Assembly: GCA_028280445.1 (NCBI GenBank)
Contig: JANQLU010000101.1
Span: forward strand, 1 to 52,896
Length of the DNA: 52,896 nt
From: Pirellulaceae bacterium
GTDB lineage: Bacteria > Planctomycetota > Planctomycetia > Pirellulales > Pirellulaceae
Direction: 5' to 3'
The notes below the pieces were generated by a model that was given only the letters and a program-made list of their open reading frames with translations, was not told the origin of the DNA and did not search any database. Position 1 is the stretch's first letter, and every line of letters starts with the position of its first letter. Shown here one piece after another: positions 16,001-23,630 of the stretch. The translations under genes were made by a program, and so were the position numbers.

Positions 16001-17253
16001 TGTCGATCTCGTTGACCGGGCAGCAATTGCAGAAATGACTCTGAGTCACGGGAATCAAACGGCCGCAGACCGCGGAGAATCAGTGGCGGATCCAGATGTT
16101 TCTCCCACTGGTCGGCGAATTCAAGCCAGGAATTCAAGTCATCGCGCAACTCGGCTGCTGAGTTGTATCTTTTTCGAATCGTCTTGTTCAAGCATTTTTG
16201 GCAAATTCGTTGCAATTCTTGATCGAGTTCTGGTCGGACCATGCAAAGTGGTTTCTCATCGCGGGTTTTGATTTCTTCGAAAACCTCTTCGGGTGTCGAG
16301 CCGAAAAACGGACGCCGTCCCGCCAGAAGTTCGTAAAGAACCACTCCCAAACTCCAGATGTCGCTACGACCATCCATTTGATGAGCCAGCCCCATGACTT
16401 GTTCTGGTGACATATAAGGGGGTGAGCCGCTACGTTGCCCTTTCAGTCTTCGCTGTGCGCTTTCATGGATCGCCAAACCAAAATCGGCGATCATCGGTTG
16501 ATGCTTGCTGTCTAAAAGAATGTTTTCAGGCTTTAAATCGCGATGTACCAGTCCTTGCTGATGCGCGTACGCCAAGCCATCGGCAATCTTCGCCAACATG
16601 CTGACCGTTTCTTTTGGCGTTTCGGGAGGGTGTATCCTGATCGAAGAACCATCAACAAACTGCTGTACGACAAAATGAGTTCCCTCAACGGAACGAACGC
16701 CGTATGACTTGACAATGGCAGGGTGGTCCAGGTGTCGCGCAGCTTCCGCTTCCTGTTGTAATTGACGCAGCTCCTCTACGGTGTTCAACGATTTGTAAAG
16801 TGGAAACTTCAAAGCGTAATTAATACCGGTTTTGACATCGACCGCTCTGTACACCACTCCGAATCCACCTTTGCCGATACAACGGGTGATCTGAAAGTCT
16901 TTGATTTTGTTTTGGATATTAGAAATGTTGTTGGCGATTAACTCAGCATTGTCGTGATCAGAGAATGATGCGACATGAGTTTGTTGAAGCGATTGGATTC
17001 GTTCGAATCCTAAATGAATCGCACGGGATTCGTTTGGGAATCGCTCGTGGTAACCCGTTTGGCACAAACGTTGGGCGTGAGTATGTCGGAGGTCAATTTC
17101 CAACAAAATCAATTCTTGGAGTGAGTTTGGACTGTATTCTGCTTCAGAGTCAATGAATTCTTCGATGGTGAATTGCGAGTTTTGAAGCCATCGTTTTTCG
17201 AATTGATCGCAGAGTCGGTCGATCAATAAACGTGCTTGAAAATCATTATCCAT
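13024..17253 (-). CDS. Ser/Thr kinase - STAND ATPase - membrane helix - FGE-sulfatase protein
   Basis: A 1409-residue signalling protein. Residues 120-385 are a eukaryotic-like kinase: Gly loop GKGGFG (127-132), catalytic HRDLKPEN (237-244), DFG (257-259) and the APE-equivalent SPEQ. Residues about 405-830 are a STAND/AAA-type ATPase with Walker A GPSGSGKSS (447-455) and Walker B KLLIVIDQFE (521-530). A single membrane helix lies near 860 (ALAGILLIVFIVIWQ), followed by helical repeats. The last 260 residues form an FGE-sulfatase (C-type-lectin-like) domain (AGSYKRGQG, NLCEYVR, GVGFRLAL). The kinase and ATPase parts would face the cytoplasm and the FGE part the outside. An ECF sigma gene stands 12 bases upstream, a standard planctomycete arrangement. 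All kinase catalytic residues appear intact. Its signal and substrates are unknown. Confidence 0.9.
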   Translation of the reverse strand: MDNDFQARLLIDRLCDQFEKRWLQNSQFTIEEFIDSEAEYSPNSLQELILLEIDLRHTHAQRLCQTGYHERFPNESRAIHLGFERIQSLQQTHVASFSDHDNAELIANNISNIQNKIKDFQITRCIGKGGFGVVYRAVDVKTGINYALKFPLYKSLNTVEELRQLQQEAEAARHLDHPAIVKSYGVRSVEGTHFVVQQFVDGSSIRIHPPETPKETVSMLAKIADGLAYAHQQGLVHRDLKPENILLDSKHQPMIADFGLAIHESAQRRLKGQRSGSPPYMSPEQVMGLAHQMDGRSDIWSLGVVLYELLAGRRPFFGSTPEEVFEEIKTRDEKPLCMVRPELDQELQRICQKCLNKTIRKRYNSAAELRDDLNSWLEFADQWEKHLDPPLILRGLRPFDSRDSESFLQLLPGQRDRHGIPDSIQFWKQKLELARTTESFAVGALVGPSGSGKSSFIKAGLLPRIDPNIVTTVYVESTTENTVSRIEQSLRNLNNDIPDDVSLPGLLDGLKNGIWQLETPKLLIVIDQFEQWMSAQHTTTDSLLTDALRHCDGVNLFCIVSFRDDFWLDASRYFEQIGVTWNEEANVQKIDLFDTEHSRKVLHKIGFALGRLPSQQDELTTKQNRFLDSVTTGLAVNGRVICVHLTLFSEMFKNRKWTANELNRIGGFAGVGEKYLEETFGEGTDNSLTRPINAAVKKLLELMLPDSDAELRAPMKSIVELRDNLRELNDSQFESLLNTMDSKLRLMTRTSPEGEDGDSQEDAADEYHYCQLTHDYLVPSIRNWLNSKKRETWKGRAKLRLEELAPLWHKTKEDRFLPSPIDFTSMIFGLKKSQLNDVENSFLKRSSLFYASRFTALAGILLIVFIVIWQIQAATLKKRSEVVSNLKQYISEPTERASELLTELERSKDLVEQLIRNDPFFDESNPRISAALLAFGFSNEQRTKTLVQGIYRCRDVDECRFLMKQLVKSKPLALQVIEKTRLDRLTPDEKARLAIAELWLERPSKTSELFKNRSNPTAGTITSHLIRKLLPRTKLIDFLQRESIDGDLEFGLLVAATNYDFHDWSADEQNWWSQYLRDSYLTNPDAGIHAIVKLLLLSWKIPFEQFSPREAPKPGFQWWDIEIAPGICQTFVKIKAGSYKRGQGKAKLYPRVEKYFSADTIAVVQNDFWIADSEASFTLARHWIENESPDADDIINDSSGKQWKLEEKLRKMPSVMGLFQAENESLPVFGFTYAEANSLISWLNHSNQVISKSGFTFSLPSEAESQLAHRSWANTKYFFGDDSVKQYLQRYSVFVKQTKTNDYTQLVRQPFTKIPSRNGLFDMAGNLCEYVRTTKRELKIDPNKKRCFVSGGSLFDDKSCVIGYLDATSPRLSFMPGVGFRLALLPVKKLINQGDSSPLGESNERVTNN

Positions 17254-17265
17254 AGGACCTGAAAA

Positions 17266-17874
17266 TCATTCCGAGGACTTGCTCAGAATTTCACGAATCA
17301 GACTCAGTTTACGTTCAACCGAACGAAGACTCATCATCATTTTTTCGGCGATTTCGTTGTTTTTATAGCCCTGAAGTTTATCAATGGCAATTTGGCACAT
17401 GACATCGTCTTCCAACAAATCCAGTCGCGTTTTCGCTTCCTCAGCAAGAATAATCTGGATTTCCGGTGGTGCATCGACACTGGCAAAATGATCCATTCCG
17501 TTCAGGTTGTCGTCTTGTTCCGGTCCAATGTTTGATTCATTAACAACGCGACCACTACCGTTGCGTTGATTAAACCATTTTCGTTGTTCGTCAATCGCGC
17601 GACGTTCGGCCAGCATGGTCAAAATCTGCCACAAGTCGTTTCGATTAACTAATCGTTCAAACTGCTCGGGAGTTTTTTCAAAAAAATTATAGAAAGCCAT
17701 ACTCGCAATGTCTTCGGCATCCACAACACTACATTTAGCGTTAGAAAGTTTTTTGTTTGCAAATTTGACGAGGCGAGCCACAAACCGATGCCAGATTTTG
17801 CGTTGCGCTTCCGGGTCTTGCGCCTTGAGCTCTTCGATCCATCCAGTCACCGATCCAAAACTTTGACTGACCAT
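17266..17874 (-). CDS. ECF-type RNA polymerase sigma factor
   Basis: A 202-residue sigma-70-family protein of the extracytoplasmic-function type. Region 2 lies at about residues 25-95 (FVARLVKFANKKL, then DAEDIASMAFYNFF and LWQILTMLAERRAIDEQRK). Region 4 lies at about 145-200 (TRLDLLEDDVMCQIAIDKLQGYKNNEIAEKM, then SLRSVERKLSLIREIL, a helix-turn-helix). It is encoded 12 bases before the kinase gene on the same strand. In planctomycetes such pairs are common, and the kinase is thought to act in the same signalling path. No anti-sigma factor is adjacent. Confidence 0.85.
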   Translation of the reverse strand: MVSQSFGSVTGWIEELKAQDPEAQRKIWHRFVARLVKFANKKLSNAKCSVVDAEDIASMAFYNFFEKTPEQFERLVNRNDLWQILTMLAERRAIDEQRKWFNQRNGSGRVVNESNIGPEQDDNLNGMDHFASVDAPPEIQIILAEEAKTRLDLLEDDVMCQIAIDKLQGYKNNEIAEKMMMSLRSVERKLSLIREILSKSSE

Positions 17875-18067
17875 AAATCACTCGGGATGAAATGTACTTG
17901 AAGAAATCGTTGCCAAACTTTGTAGCAAGCAAATGTTGGCGGCTATCATCATGCAACAGCGAGTTACGAATGTAACTATTACGATTATGAATCTCAATTA
18001 GTTTAAGTCAAACATTTGTCAAAATTCACAAATACTGGCCAACGGATAGAAATGGAGTGCAACGAGG

Positions 18068-18964
18068 ATGGGTTTAGCAGACAGGCTTAAGCAGATATTT
18101 GATGAGATTGCCAATTCAGCGAAAGAAGCTTCAAGTTTCGTCCAGGAGCTAAAGATTGATGAAGAAAGCGTGCCATCAGCCAACTCTTGCTGTATCTGTA
18201 TCCCCAAAACTCTCCCCAAAATCTTGTTAGTTGAGGCAGCCCGATTGGCAGCGGAGATTCGGCCGGACAATGCACCCAAATTTGCAGACCTCAACGCCAT
18301 TTACCCAGCTGGGGAAGCAATCCATTGCGATCTTGTGGCCAATCATACATCCCGATTCTGGGAACGAAACCGGAAGTCTCTTTCGGTCAGTTTTCATGGT
18401 GATCTGTCGACTTCCACGAAATCTCGAATTCTGGAACAAATGAACGTCTGGAATTCCAAAGTGGACGGAATCCTTTTTCAAGCGACCAACGGTGTTGGTG
18501 AAGTGCGAATTTCGATGGAGCGCAATAGCAACTGGAGTTATATCGGAACCGATGTCCTTTTAGTCCCAATTGAAAAGCCGACTACCAATTTCGATGGGAT
18601 AGAATCGATGGAATGTGAGCGAACGTTTGCCAAACTCGTCCAACATCACACCGGGCACCTGCTTGGATTTTCTCACGCACCACTGGCTGAAAAGGCTAAA
18701 AAACACATTAATATGCTGAAACTCTACCAGTATATGCAGATGATTTTAGGTTGGGATAAACGTGCCGTTGACTTGTGCATGTTTCAAAAAAATCCGGAAG
18801 TCGAGTCTGGAATCATGACTTGGCAACTTCCGAATTTTGTCAAGTTGTCCGACGGTTTTCAGATCGGGCCCGGTCATATTACGGACGCTGATTTTTTGAA
18901 CTATCAAGCAATTTATACAGATTCTGACAGTTGCACGCGCGACCACAACGGAACGATTTTTTGA
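18068..18964 (+). CDS. metzincin (astacin/matrixin-like) homologue lacking the catalytic Glu
   Basis: A 298-residue protein built like bacterial astacin/matrixin peptidases: LSVSFHG, then RILEQMNVWN, WSYIGTDVLLVP, the zinc site, and a Met-turn GIMTWQLP. The zinc motif reads HHTGHLLGFSH where HExxHxxGxxH is expected. All three His ligands are kept, but the general-base glutamate is a histidine (codon CAC, so not a one-base error from GAA or GAG). The protein may bind zinc and substrate without cutting, or use another base. The N-terminus is a short amphipathic helix and a CC pair, with no signal peptide. Divergent from the sigma-factor gene. GAGG sits almost against the ATG. Confidence 0.75.
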   Translation: MGLADRLKQIFDEIANSAKEASSFVQELKIDEESVPSANSCCICIPKTLPKILLVEAARLAAEIRPDNAPKFADLNAIYPAGEAIHCDLVANHTSRFWERNRKSLSVSFHGDLSTSTKSRILEQMNVWNSKVDGILFQATNGVGEVRISMERNSNWSYIGTDVLLVPIEKPTTNFDGIESMECERTFAKLVQHHTGHLLGFSHAPLAEKAKKHINMLKLYQYMQMILGWDKRAVDLCMFQKNPEVESGIMTWQLPNFVKLSDGFQIGPGHITDADFLNYQAIYTDSDSCTRDHNGTIF

Positions 18965-19262
18965 GAATTGTGTTACCACTGATGAACGCTAATGCACGCC
19001 CAAAAATTTTGCGTCTAGCGGTCACGCCAGCTTCTCAAGGGAAAGTGTTCCGAACTCGCCAAATGGACCGTCAAAGTGAGAAGGATAGACAGCGTTCAAA
19101 AACAAATGTCATTTTTTGAGCGTCCTGAGTAGTAGAAAGTCAAGTCCCTACCTTTCTAAAAAAAATCTGACGGTTTTGTCAACGATTTTTCGAGATCAAA
19201 AAGAGTTGGAAATTTGGTCCAGCAAGTCAACGACGCTTTCCTACGATGAGGATCTGAAAATC

Positions 19263-20720
19263 ATGAGTCAAACCACAATCACATCGAAAAACCAACAACA
19301 ATTGGCTGCTGCCTTCGAACAATGGATGACAAATGAATTGGACAATGAATCGCTGGCCAACAAACTAGGAGTAACCCACGAATGGGTCGATCAATTTTCC
19401 ATCATTGTCCAACGCTATCAGTCTGACTTGCGCCAGTCGGCAAACAACAAAGTCGAAATGATTCCTTTGTCCGTGGGGCAACCGGTGGAATCTGAAGACG
19501 AAATTGTTGCAATATTGGATCGGATTACAATTCAACGTCTGTTTACTGACAGAGAACGACTTGAAACCCGCGAGCAGGAGGGAACTCTTTCATTCGATGT
19601 CAACGGTCAGGGCTCCGTGATTGCCTGGAAGCGGCCGTTAGTTCAGCGATTTCCCAGAGTCTGGGGACCCCTAGATGACACACAAAAAAGACTGCTCTAT
19701 GCAGGGGCACCAAAAGGGTTTCTCGATTTTGATATCGTTCTTGAGGAATCCGACGAACCTGAGCGAGAGTTTTTCGCACGTATTGCTGAATTGCTCAAAT
19801 CGGCCGCAGCAATCACGGGTTTAATTCCAGCCTACGGAACCGCGATCTCTGCAGCACTTGGACTTGGTGCCGCCATCGCCCAATTGATCAAAGCTCAAAT
19901 TGACGATGATGCGGAGCTCCGATTCGTTGGAACACTTGGGGGAGAAGATCTCCCTTTGAAGTACGGCACCTATCTCGTCAAGCGAAACGCTTTTGGTGGC
20001 AGTCAACCTGAAATTGAAATCACCATACGAATTGAAGAATTCGTCAAAGAAGAATTACCGACGGCGGTCACGATTTTATTAGACAGAATCGAATTTCAAT
20101 CGAATGGCGGGAGGACAATCAATAACCTAAGGTTCGAAGACCGTATCGTTTCCGACTTGACGATCACCAAGACGCCAGCTCCTACTACCAATGAAAGCTC
20201 AAGCGGATCAAATCCACAAAACAATCCGAAGGAGTCTGAACAAAAATCCAAACCAACGGTCAAAACGCTGAAAATTGATCGTCCTTATTCCGGTGAAAAT
20301 CAAGCCACGTGGAATGACACATTCAAAGTTCAAGAGAAGCTTTTGTATGATGGCGAATGGGGCATCAACTTGGCTTTCAATGTGAATATTTCTGGTGTAC
20401 CACGTGAAGTGAACGACAAAGAATGGATGGCCGTTATCAACCAAACAAGCGCATTGGTAACTTCGCTGGTTTCCGATGAGCAACAAGAATCCGTTCGACG
20501 AGGGTTCGAAATTGCGGAAGCAGCACGGTCAACGGTGGTCAAGTTCTTACCGACCACCCGATTTGTCGCGTCGACGACCAGTCTGTTGTTCGTGGGACAG
20601 TCGATTGACGGTCTTTATCACCTAAATCGAAACGAGTCCTGGCAAAATGTTCCGGTAACTTTGAATCTCGGAAACTATGGCTTCGTTCAATTTCATTTGA
20701 AAGTGAAGTTAGCCTTTTGA
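19263..20720 (+). CDS. unknown 485-aa protein with glycine/alanine-rich hydrophobic hairpin
   Basis: The start at 19263 (MSQTTITSKNQQQ) has GAGGA about 9 bases upstream; a longer in-frame reading to 19116 has none. Residues 10-65 are helical (LAAAFEQWMTNELDNESLANKLG). Near 180-215 a hydrophobic Gly/Ala-rich stretch (AAAITGLIPAYGTAISAALG) could be a membrane hairpin or buried helix. Beta-rich regions follow, then a low-complexity linker near 300-325 (NESSSGSNPQNNPKESEQK) and a C-terminal domain. No family is recognised. Pore-forming proteins can look like this, but nothing proves it. It lies between the inactive metzincin and the protease genes, all on the plus strand. Confidence 0.65.
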   Translation: MSQTTITSKNQQQLAAAFEQWMTNELDNESLANKLGVTHEWVDQFSIIVQRYQSDLRQSANNKVEMIPLSVGQPVESEDEIVAILDRITIQRLFTDRERLETREQEGTLSFDVNGQGSVIAWKRPLVQRFPRVWGPLDDTQKRLLYAGAPKGFLDFDIVLEESDEPEREFFARIAELLKSAAAITGLIPAYGTAISAALGLGAAIAQLIKAQIDDDAELRFVGTLGGEDLPLKYGTYLVKRNAFGGSQPEIEITIRIEEFVKEELPTAVTILLDRIEFQSNGGRTINNLRFEDRIVSDLTITKTPAPTTNESSSGSNPQNNPKESEQKSKPTVKTLKIDRPYSGENQATWNDTFKVQEKLLYDGEWGINLAFNVNISGVPREVNDKEWMAVINQTSALVTSLVSDEQQESVRRGFEIAEAARSTVVKFLPTTRFVASTTSLLFVGQSIDGLYHLNRNESWQNVPVTLNLGNYGFVQFHLKVKLAF

Positions 20721-20960
20721 GTCAATCAACCTATTCTACAACTTTACACGGTCCACAGATCAATCAGTCTCCCAAGGCACGCTATAGAGCGAATTCGCAC
20801 GACTCTTGCAACATGCGACTTTACTGAATGTCCAACACAGATTGAATGTTGTTGTACTGGCACGTTTCGCGGTTTGCTTGTTGTTGTTTGACAATTCCTG
20901 TTCATTTGCGATGATGCAGGAAACGATCGTTCGCCAACCTCTCCAAAAACTGTGAAGCAA

Positions 20961-21140
20961 ATGAATAAGAATCAATCCAATCAAAATGACGATGATGATA
21001 AAAAAAAATCAGGGAAAAAAATTGTTTCGTCGGAAAAAAAGGATCCCAACAAAATCTTGAATTACTGGACTAAAGACAAAATCGATAGCGCAAAACCAGT
21101 TCCTCAGCCCAACAAAAAGCGACCGAAGGATTCGGATTAG
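20961..21140 (+). CDS. mini-protein with YWT propeptide motif
   Basis: A 59-residue, highly charged, probably disordered protein whose one conserved-looking block is NYWTKDKIDSAKPVPQP (residues 34-50). The same block, YWTKARMASAIPIP, occurs at residues 21-34 of the trypsin-like protease encoded next. The rest is a D/K/S/N-rich low-complexity leader. It could supply a propeptide-like inhibitor or chaperone in trans, be a substrate cleaved at the motif, or be the leftover of a second protease gene. A GTG nine bases upstream is an alternative start. No ribosome-binding site is clear. Confidence 0.5.
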   Translation: MNKNQSNQNDDDDKKKSGKKIVSSEKKDPNKILNYWTKDKIDSAKPVPQPNKKRPKDSD

Positions 21141-21273
21141 TTGCCAAGTACGTTTGTGCGAAGAGTGTCATTCAGAATAGTTTCCATGAAGGGTTAACGA
21201 AACTCGTCCAGGCGAACACTTTTTCAACTCCAAAAAAAATCTGGCGGTAAGCGAAAACGCTTTGCGAGAAAAA

Positions 21274-21322
21274 GATTGTTGCTTTCAACGCCATCCGATT
21301 TCGGATGCTAACAATCTTTTTA
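21274..21322 (+). terminator. terminator-like or attenuator-like hairpin just before the protease start
   Basis: GATTGTT (21274-21280) pairs with AACAATC (21310-21316). An inner hairpin CATCCGA/TCGGATG sits in the loop, and TTTTT follows. It ends only 14 bases before the protease ATG and just before its GGAG site. It could end the mini-gene transcript or control readthrough into the protease gene. Confidence 0.5.
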
Positions 21323-21335
21323 CTTTGGAGTTGTA

Positions 21336-22340
21336 ATGACTGCGAAACTCAAAATCTCAAAGCGTCGAAAAGCTCGCGCCCGACAATCCCTCAGATACTG
21401 GACGAAAGCTAGAATGGCAAGCGCAATCCCCATCCCGCTTCGGCAAGCTCCTGGCGAACTTCTGGCCCAGGTACGATCTTCTCGCGGCACGAAAATTGTT
21501 CAACCGGTTCCAGCACAAGGTGAAAATCGAGTGCGGGCCGACACAAACGAAGTGTCGGATATGACCGTCCCACCATACAGTTGGGCTGGCAAACTGTTCA
21601 TGCGAGAAGGGAACAATAACTACGTTGGCAGCGCTTGGGTGATTGGCTGTCAGGCCATTTTCTCGGCGGCTCACTGTTTATATGACGATAACGGCACTTT
21701 CTTCGATGATGTCGTTTTTCAACCACAATATCGAAACGGAAATTCTCTCGGTTCCTATGCCGTGGTTCAATCTGCAGTCGACGAGCGCTACACCGATTTC
21801 GGAAACGACTATCTGAATTATGATCTTGGTATTGGCATTCTTGATCGTCCCATCGGAAACGAAACAGGTGTCGCAGGTTATGCGATTAATCCGATTTCGG
21901 AAATCGAACTTGACAATTACGTGACGGGAATCGGTTATCCAGCAGGCCCACCATTCGATGGCAGCAAAATGTTCAAATCTCGTGGCCAAATCGTACGAGA
22001 TTCTGCACCTGGAACGACCCAGGAACGATACTATGGCGCCGAAAATGACATGACCGGCGGCTGCAGTGGTGGTCCCTGGGTTACCGACAACGGCGTTGTC
22101 GTTGGTCTCAACAGCTTTGTATTTGTCGGCGAACGCCCGCAAATCATGCACTCACCTTACTTCGGTCAAGGGTTTGCAGACTTGATCGATTGGGCTCGCG
22201 ATCTCGGGTACGTCGATGGCTGTGATGATGTGGGTGGCGGAACTAACGACGACAGTGACGTCAACGTCAGTACGATTCGTGAAAATGTAGATCAGATTTA
22301 TGAAGCTCTCGAGCAAATCGACAATGAAATTGGCAGATAG
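21336..22340 (+). CDS. trypsin-like (S1/V8-type) serine protease with YWT propeptide
   Basis: A 334-residue protease. The basic N-terminus carries the propeptide motif YWTKARMASAIPIP (21-34). The catalytic triad is clear: His113 in FSAAHCLYD, Asp163 in NYDLGIG, and Ser244 in GGCSGGPW. The mature domain probably starts near residue 75-85 (VPPYSWAGKLF). No signal peptide is visible, unlike most exported relatives, so it may act inside the cell or leave by another route. The C-terminal 40 residues form an acidic, helical tail (VSTIRENVDQIYEALEQIDNEIG), perhaps a coiled coil for partner binding. GGAG precedes the ATG, a terminator-like hairpin lies upstream, and a real terminator follows at 22386. 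Confidence 0.85.
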   Translation: MTAKLKISKRRKARARQSLRYWTKARMASAIPIPLRQAPGELLAQVRSSRGTKIVQPVPAQGENRVRADTNEVSDMTVPPYSWAGKLFMREGNNNYVGSAWVIGCQAIFSAAHCLYDDNGTFFDDVVFQPQYRNGNSLGSYAVVQSAVDERYTDFGNDYLNYDLGIGILDRPIGNETGVAGYAINPISEIELDNYVTGIGYPAGPPFDGSKMFKSRGQIVRDSAPGTTQERYYGAENDMTGGCSGGPWVTDNGVVVGLNSFVFVGERPQIMHSPYFGQGFADLIDWARDLGYVDGCDDVGGGTNDDSDVNVSTIRENVDQIYEALEQIDNEIGR

Positions 22341-22385
22341 TGGCGAGAAACTTGACATTTCCTTACGCATCTAACCCCGAAGGAA

Positions 22386-22419
22386 AAGACCTGGTGGCGC
22401 TGGCCCCAGGTCTTTTTTT
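22386..22419 (+). terminator. intrinsic terminator after the protease gene
   Basis: Stem AGACCTGG/CCAGGTCT with a GC-rich loop and seven T, 46 bases after the stop codon. Confidence 0.85.
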
Positions 22420-22612
22420 GCGCCGCACGGTTATGGAATTTACAACCTTCGTTTTCGATAGGTTGGTTGTTGAATCACAGAATCCCGGTCGGATTTTGCT
22501 CGGGCACGGGCCTGTTGAGTGTTCGTCGAAGGTGCGTTTGAGATGCTCTGCAATGGAAATGAATTAACTTCCAAGTCCTGTTGTCCACCGTGAGTTGTTC
22601 AAGGCCGTCCAC

Positions 22613-23587
22613 TTATCGCAGGATTCCGATTTTCGATAGGTAGGCGGTAATCACAGGTTCGATCATGAAACCATCGCCGGTATCAGGGTTTCGGTAGTTG
22701 TGGTTGCAGTCCTTGATCACATGCATCGTGTGATTCTTTTTGCCACCGTCAATAATTTTTTTTAACTCGGTAATGCACAGATTGGTGGGGATCACATCGT
22801 CACGACTTCCAAAAATCCACAGCATCGGAATTTTGGATTCCTTGATCACCGATCGGGGATCGTAACCCAGCGGTCCTTTGAAATTATTTGTCAGCCGGTC
22901 GGCTTCCTCGAGTTTGATACCTCGCGCAAGTAAACCAGCGTGGTACATTTCCTCACCATAAGAAACGGTTGGGCCTTGACCATGAACAATGAAGGCGACC
23001 CCTTTCGTTTTGTTGGCTGCCAAAGGCATGATCCAACCGGCCTGACTTCCACCCATGAAGCCAACTCGATCAGGATCGATTCCCTTTTGTTTTCGAAGCC
23101 ACTGAAAAGCGGCTGCTGCATCACTGGCCAATGCATTCAGTTGGACTTTGCTCTTCGCAACCGTAACTTTTTCGTACGTTCCCGTTGACTTTCCACAACC
23201 ACGTTTGTCGTAGGCCAACACGGCCAACCGGCATCGAAGTGCGATACTGATATAGAAATACCACTGATCGCGAATCGTTGTTCGGCCAGACCCGTGGACG
23301 AGCACGACGGCAGGGCAAGGCTTTTTTGCATTCGGTGGCATAAACAAACGAGCATTTAATTCGACATTTCCCGCCTGGATTTTTGCGTCTTTCCTCGTCG
23401 CGTGAGCCTTCATGGTTCCGATGATGGAATCTCCATCGCGTTTCAGCTTTGTCAGTGGTTTGTTGTCTGATGGCGTTTTTGTTTGGGCCTGGCACTCAAA
23501 CGCGATCGCTGCTTGGCCAAGTAGTCCGGCAAAAACAATCGCGCACGACAAAGGAAAATTTGCTCGTTTTCTGAATTGCTGATACAT
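22613..23587 (-). CDS. exported alpha/beta hydrolase
   Basis: A 324-residue hydrolase with a signal peptide (residues about 11-33, LSCAIVFAGLLGQAAIA). The oxyanion region is VVLVHGSGRTT, followed by YDKRGCGKSTG. The nucleophile elbow is GFMGGSQAGW, with Ser near residue 185. The acid is probably Asp in FGSRDDVIPT, and the histidine lies in DCNHNYR near 295. The layout matches dienelactone-hydrolase/acyl-esterase-like proteins (prolyl-oligopeptidase superfamily). Substrate unknown. The GntR regulator gene lies 43 bases upstream on the same strand and may control it. Confidence 0.85.
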   Translation of the reverse strand: MYQQFRKRANFPLSCAIVFAGLLGQAAIAFECQAQTKTPSDNKPLTKLKRDGDSIIGTMKAHATRKDAKIQAGNVELNARLFMPPNAKKPCPAVVLVHGSGRTTIRDQWYFYISIALRCRLAVLAYDKRGCGKSTGTYEKVTVAKSKVQLNALASDAAAAFQWLRKQKGIDPDRVGFMGGSQAGWIMPLAANKTKGVAFIVHGQGPTVSYGEEMYHAGLLARGIKLEEADRLTNNFKGPLGYDPRSVIKESKIPMLWIFGSRDDVIPTNLCITELKKIIDGGKKNHTMHVIKDCNHNYRNPDTGDGFMIEPVITAYLSKIGILR

Positions 23588-23630
23588 CGGTTCTCCACAA
23601 AAACTTGATGAACTTACGATCTTTCGAATA

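Noticed and set aside
16188..16715. Several long frames opposite the kinase gene
   Set aside because: They are antisense to conserved kinase and ATPase motifs and have no signals of their own.
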